Assembly: GCA_002408445.1 (NCBI GenBank) | Contig: DHSK01000111.1 | Location: 1 to 7,377, forward strand | Source of the DNA: Syntrophomonas sp. UBA5288 | GTDB taxonomy: Bacteria > Bacillota > Syntrophomonadia > Syntrophomonadales > Syntrophomonadaceae | DNA length: 7,377 nt | Direction: 5' to 3' | Part shown: in pieces, positions 6,218-7,377 of the stretch | Layout: every line of letters begins with the position of its first letter | How positions within the stretch are numbered: position 1 is the first letter of the stretch | Position numbers and translations under genes: made by a program | Notes under the pieces: generated by a model | Databases searched by the model: none | Told to the model about the DNA's origin: nothing | What the model saw: only the letters and a program-made list of their open reading frames with translations

Positions 6218-7078
6218 ATGAAATATGAAGAACTTTTAGATGCCCGCGCTGTTTTTCTGGAGAGCAGCAATAATTTGGATGAGTGTGACCAGGTTATTTT
6301 GGGGCTGCCGATGGATGCGACCACCAGTTTCCGGCCCGGCACCCGGCTGGCACCATACCGGGTGCGGGAGGTCTCCGAAGGCCTGGAGGCTTATAGTATC
6401 TATCAGGACAAATCTCTGGAAGATATCCATTTCTATGATGCCGGCAGTGTTATTATTCCTTTCGGCAATGTTCAGGAGAGTTTGTCCCGGATGGAAAAAG
6501 TCGCCCGGGCTTTTCTGGAGTTGAATAAAAAAATCTATTCTATTGGCGGAGAACATCTGGTGTCTTTGCCCTTGATAAAGGCATATCATGAAAAATATCC
6601 TGATTTGGCTGTGATCCAACTGGATGCTCATGCTGATTTGAGGATGGACTATCTGGGTGAACAACTCTCCCATGCTACGGTCATGCGCCGGGTAGTAGAT
6701 TTGATAGGACCGGGCAGGCTGTTTCAACTGGGTATAAGGTCGGGCCTGAAGGAAGAATTTGAATTCGCCGCCGCCCATACTAATCTATATCTTGATGAGG
6801 TTGTTTCTGCCATTAGCGGGGTAAAAGGAAAAATAGGCCGGCGGCCGGTATATGTTACCGTCGACATTGATGTCCTGGACCCCGCCTTTGCTCCGGGAAC
6901 AGGTACTCCGGAACCAGGCGGCATTACCACCCGGGAACTGATAAAAACCTTACTGGAATTCAAAGATTTGAACGTAGTAGGATTTGACGTAGTCGAAATC
7001 TCCCCCCCGTATGAACCAAGCGACAACACCGCTATTCTGGGGGCCAAATTAATACGTGAGGCGTTACTGGCGTTTTAG
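6218..7078 (+). CDS. speB: Agmatinase or related manganese ureohydrolase
   Basis: This enzyme probably hydrolyses agmatine to putrescine and urea in the cytoplasm, part of polyamine synthesis from arginine. The 286-residue product keeps all six binuclear manganese ligands of the arginase/agmatinase family: H113 in GGEH, D136, H138 and D140 in DAHAD, and D216 and D218 in DIDVLDP. FRPGTRLAP near the N-terminus and the APGTGTPEPGG loop (about 225-235) are also family hallmarks and favour agmatinase over arginase. I start at the ATG at 6218, nine bases after AGGAAG (6203-6208), which gives the usual family length; an upstream ATG at 6164 adds 18 unrelated residues. No arginine decarboxylase or spermidine synthase gene is in view, though speE often adjoins speB in Firmicutes. 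Guanidinobutyrase or a related ureohydrolase cannot be excluded. No convincing promoter was found between the repeat and the start. Confidence 0.9.
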   Translation: MKYEELLDARAVFLESSNNLDECDQVILGLPMDATTSFRPGTRLAPYRVREVSEGLEAYSIYQDKSLEDIHFYDAGSVIIPFGNVQESLSRMEKVARAFLELNKKIYSIGGEHLVSLPLIKAYHEKYPDLAVIQLDAHADLRMDYLGEQLSHATVMRRVVDLIGPGRLFQLGIRSGLKEEFEFAAAHTNLYLDEVVSAISGVKGKIGRRPVYVTVDIDVLDPAFAPGTGTPEPGGITTRELIKTLLEFKDLNVVGFDVVEISPPYEPSDNTAILGAKLIREALLAF

Positions 7079-7148
7079 AAGCTTAAGGTACGAACTCGAT
7101 TCTGACGAATACAGATTTTCTACAACTAAGGCCAAATAATGATTTACA

Positions 7149-7180
7149 TTTAATACTTGATGTGGTTAATGAGTATTAAA
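7149..7180. repeat. Perfect 9-bp AT-rich inverted repeat downstream of speB
   Basis: TTTAATACT (7149-7157) and AGTATTAAA (7172-7180) are exact reverse complements with a 14-base spacer. A T5 run begins six bases later (7186-7190), so it could act as a weak first terminator after speB; it could also be an operator-like site for something beyond the window. Confidence 0.45.
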
Positions 7181-7193
7181 GTAGGTTTTTAAT

Positions 7194-7240
7194 AGGAAGG
7201 TTTATCCCTGTTTGACAAGGGTTAACCTTCCTTTTTATTT
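7194..7240 (+). terminator. Strong intrinsic terminator after speB
   Basis: AGGAAGGTT (7194-7202) pairs perfectly with AACCTTCCT (7224-7232), with a possible inner CCCT/AGGG stem in the loop, and TTTTTATTT follows (7232-7240). A-rich bases before the stem may let it work in both directions. Confidence 0.75.
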
Positions 7241-7377
7241 CACTCCGCATCAGTTTCCTGCCATGAGGCTTTAACAATTGCCGAACCCCGGCATGATCCA
7301 CTTTTTACTCAATTTTCAAAAATGGTAATGCTACCAAAGCATAGACGGTTAGTGCGAAAATACTGTTCTTGTCATTC
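7241..7377. repeat. Non-coding end of the window with a truncated second copy of the repeat (7349-7377)
   Basis: No gene is visible from 7241 to 7348; the only structure is a small TGCCG/CGGCA hairpin (7279-7293). From 7349 the sequence repeats 6036-6064 in the same orientation: TTAG, two mismatched bases, then 23 identical bases ending at the first GTCATTC of the palindrome, where the window stops. The identity upstream of the palindrome shows that the repeat unit is longer than the hairpin alone. Confidence 0.7.

Noticed and set aside
6236..6778. A 180-codon minus-strand frame opposite speB
   Set aside because: speB on the plus strand has all catalytic motifs; the antisense frame has no domain or ribosome-binding site and is a by-product of the codon use.
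826..7009. Runs of seven C within nadE (near 826-832) and speB (near 7003-7009) as possible frameshift sites
   Set aside because: Both reading frames continue intact through the runs with conserved family residues on each side, so there is no sign of a frameshift or programmed slippage.

Overview
The window reads as a chromosomal segment of an anaerobic, moderately AT-rich Firmicute of the class Clostridia (Syntrophomonas/Pelotomaculum-like is a guess). The basis is strong AGGAGG ribosome-binding sites, sigma-A-like promoters, a Gram-positive type Fur protein with a 7-1-7 Fur-box-like site, and a two-gene SufC/SufB-like iron-sulfur system typical of anaerobes and archaea. No IS transposase, CRISPR array, tRNA or rRNA gene was found.

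Layout. At 1-179 (minus) lies the 5' end of a gene for a RecA/KaiC-like protein with no Walker A motif, read from its own promoter at 260-288. At about 311-600 is a GC-rich non-coding island of unknown origin in an otherwise AT-rich spacer. nadE (682-2367, plus) encodes glutamine-dependent NAD+ synthetase. A Fur-family regulator (2509-2937, plus) follows behind its own promoter and a Fur-box-like operator, which suggests autoregulation. The gap 2938-3378 holds two adjoining short reading frames that look like a decayed, unidentified gene, followed by the probable promoter of the next operon.

Central operon. A SufC-type ATPase (3379-4125) overlaps a single SufB/SufD-type scaffold gene (4115-5038), and a LysR-type regulator (5065-5973) follows after 26 bases. 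There is no separate sufD, sufS or sufU, so this matches the minimal two-gene SMS (SufBC-like) iron-sulfur assembly system. The LysR gene shares its transcript, and a good intrinsic terminator closes the unit at 6001-6027. Fur beside the operon and LysR inside it suggest control by iron and possibly by sulfur or selenium status; this is inference.

The last gene is an agmatinase/ureohydrolase (speB-like, 6218-7078) with all manganese ligands, ending at a strong terminator (7194-7240). It is bracketed by two directly oriented copies of a dispersed repeat. The first copy (6036-6138) is a long imperfect palindrome of the TGTCATTCTGA...TCAGGATGAC type; the second enters at 7349 and is cut by the window end.
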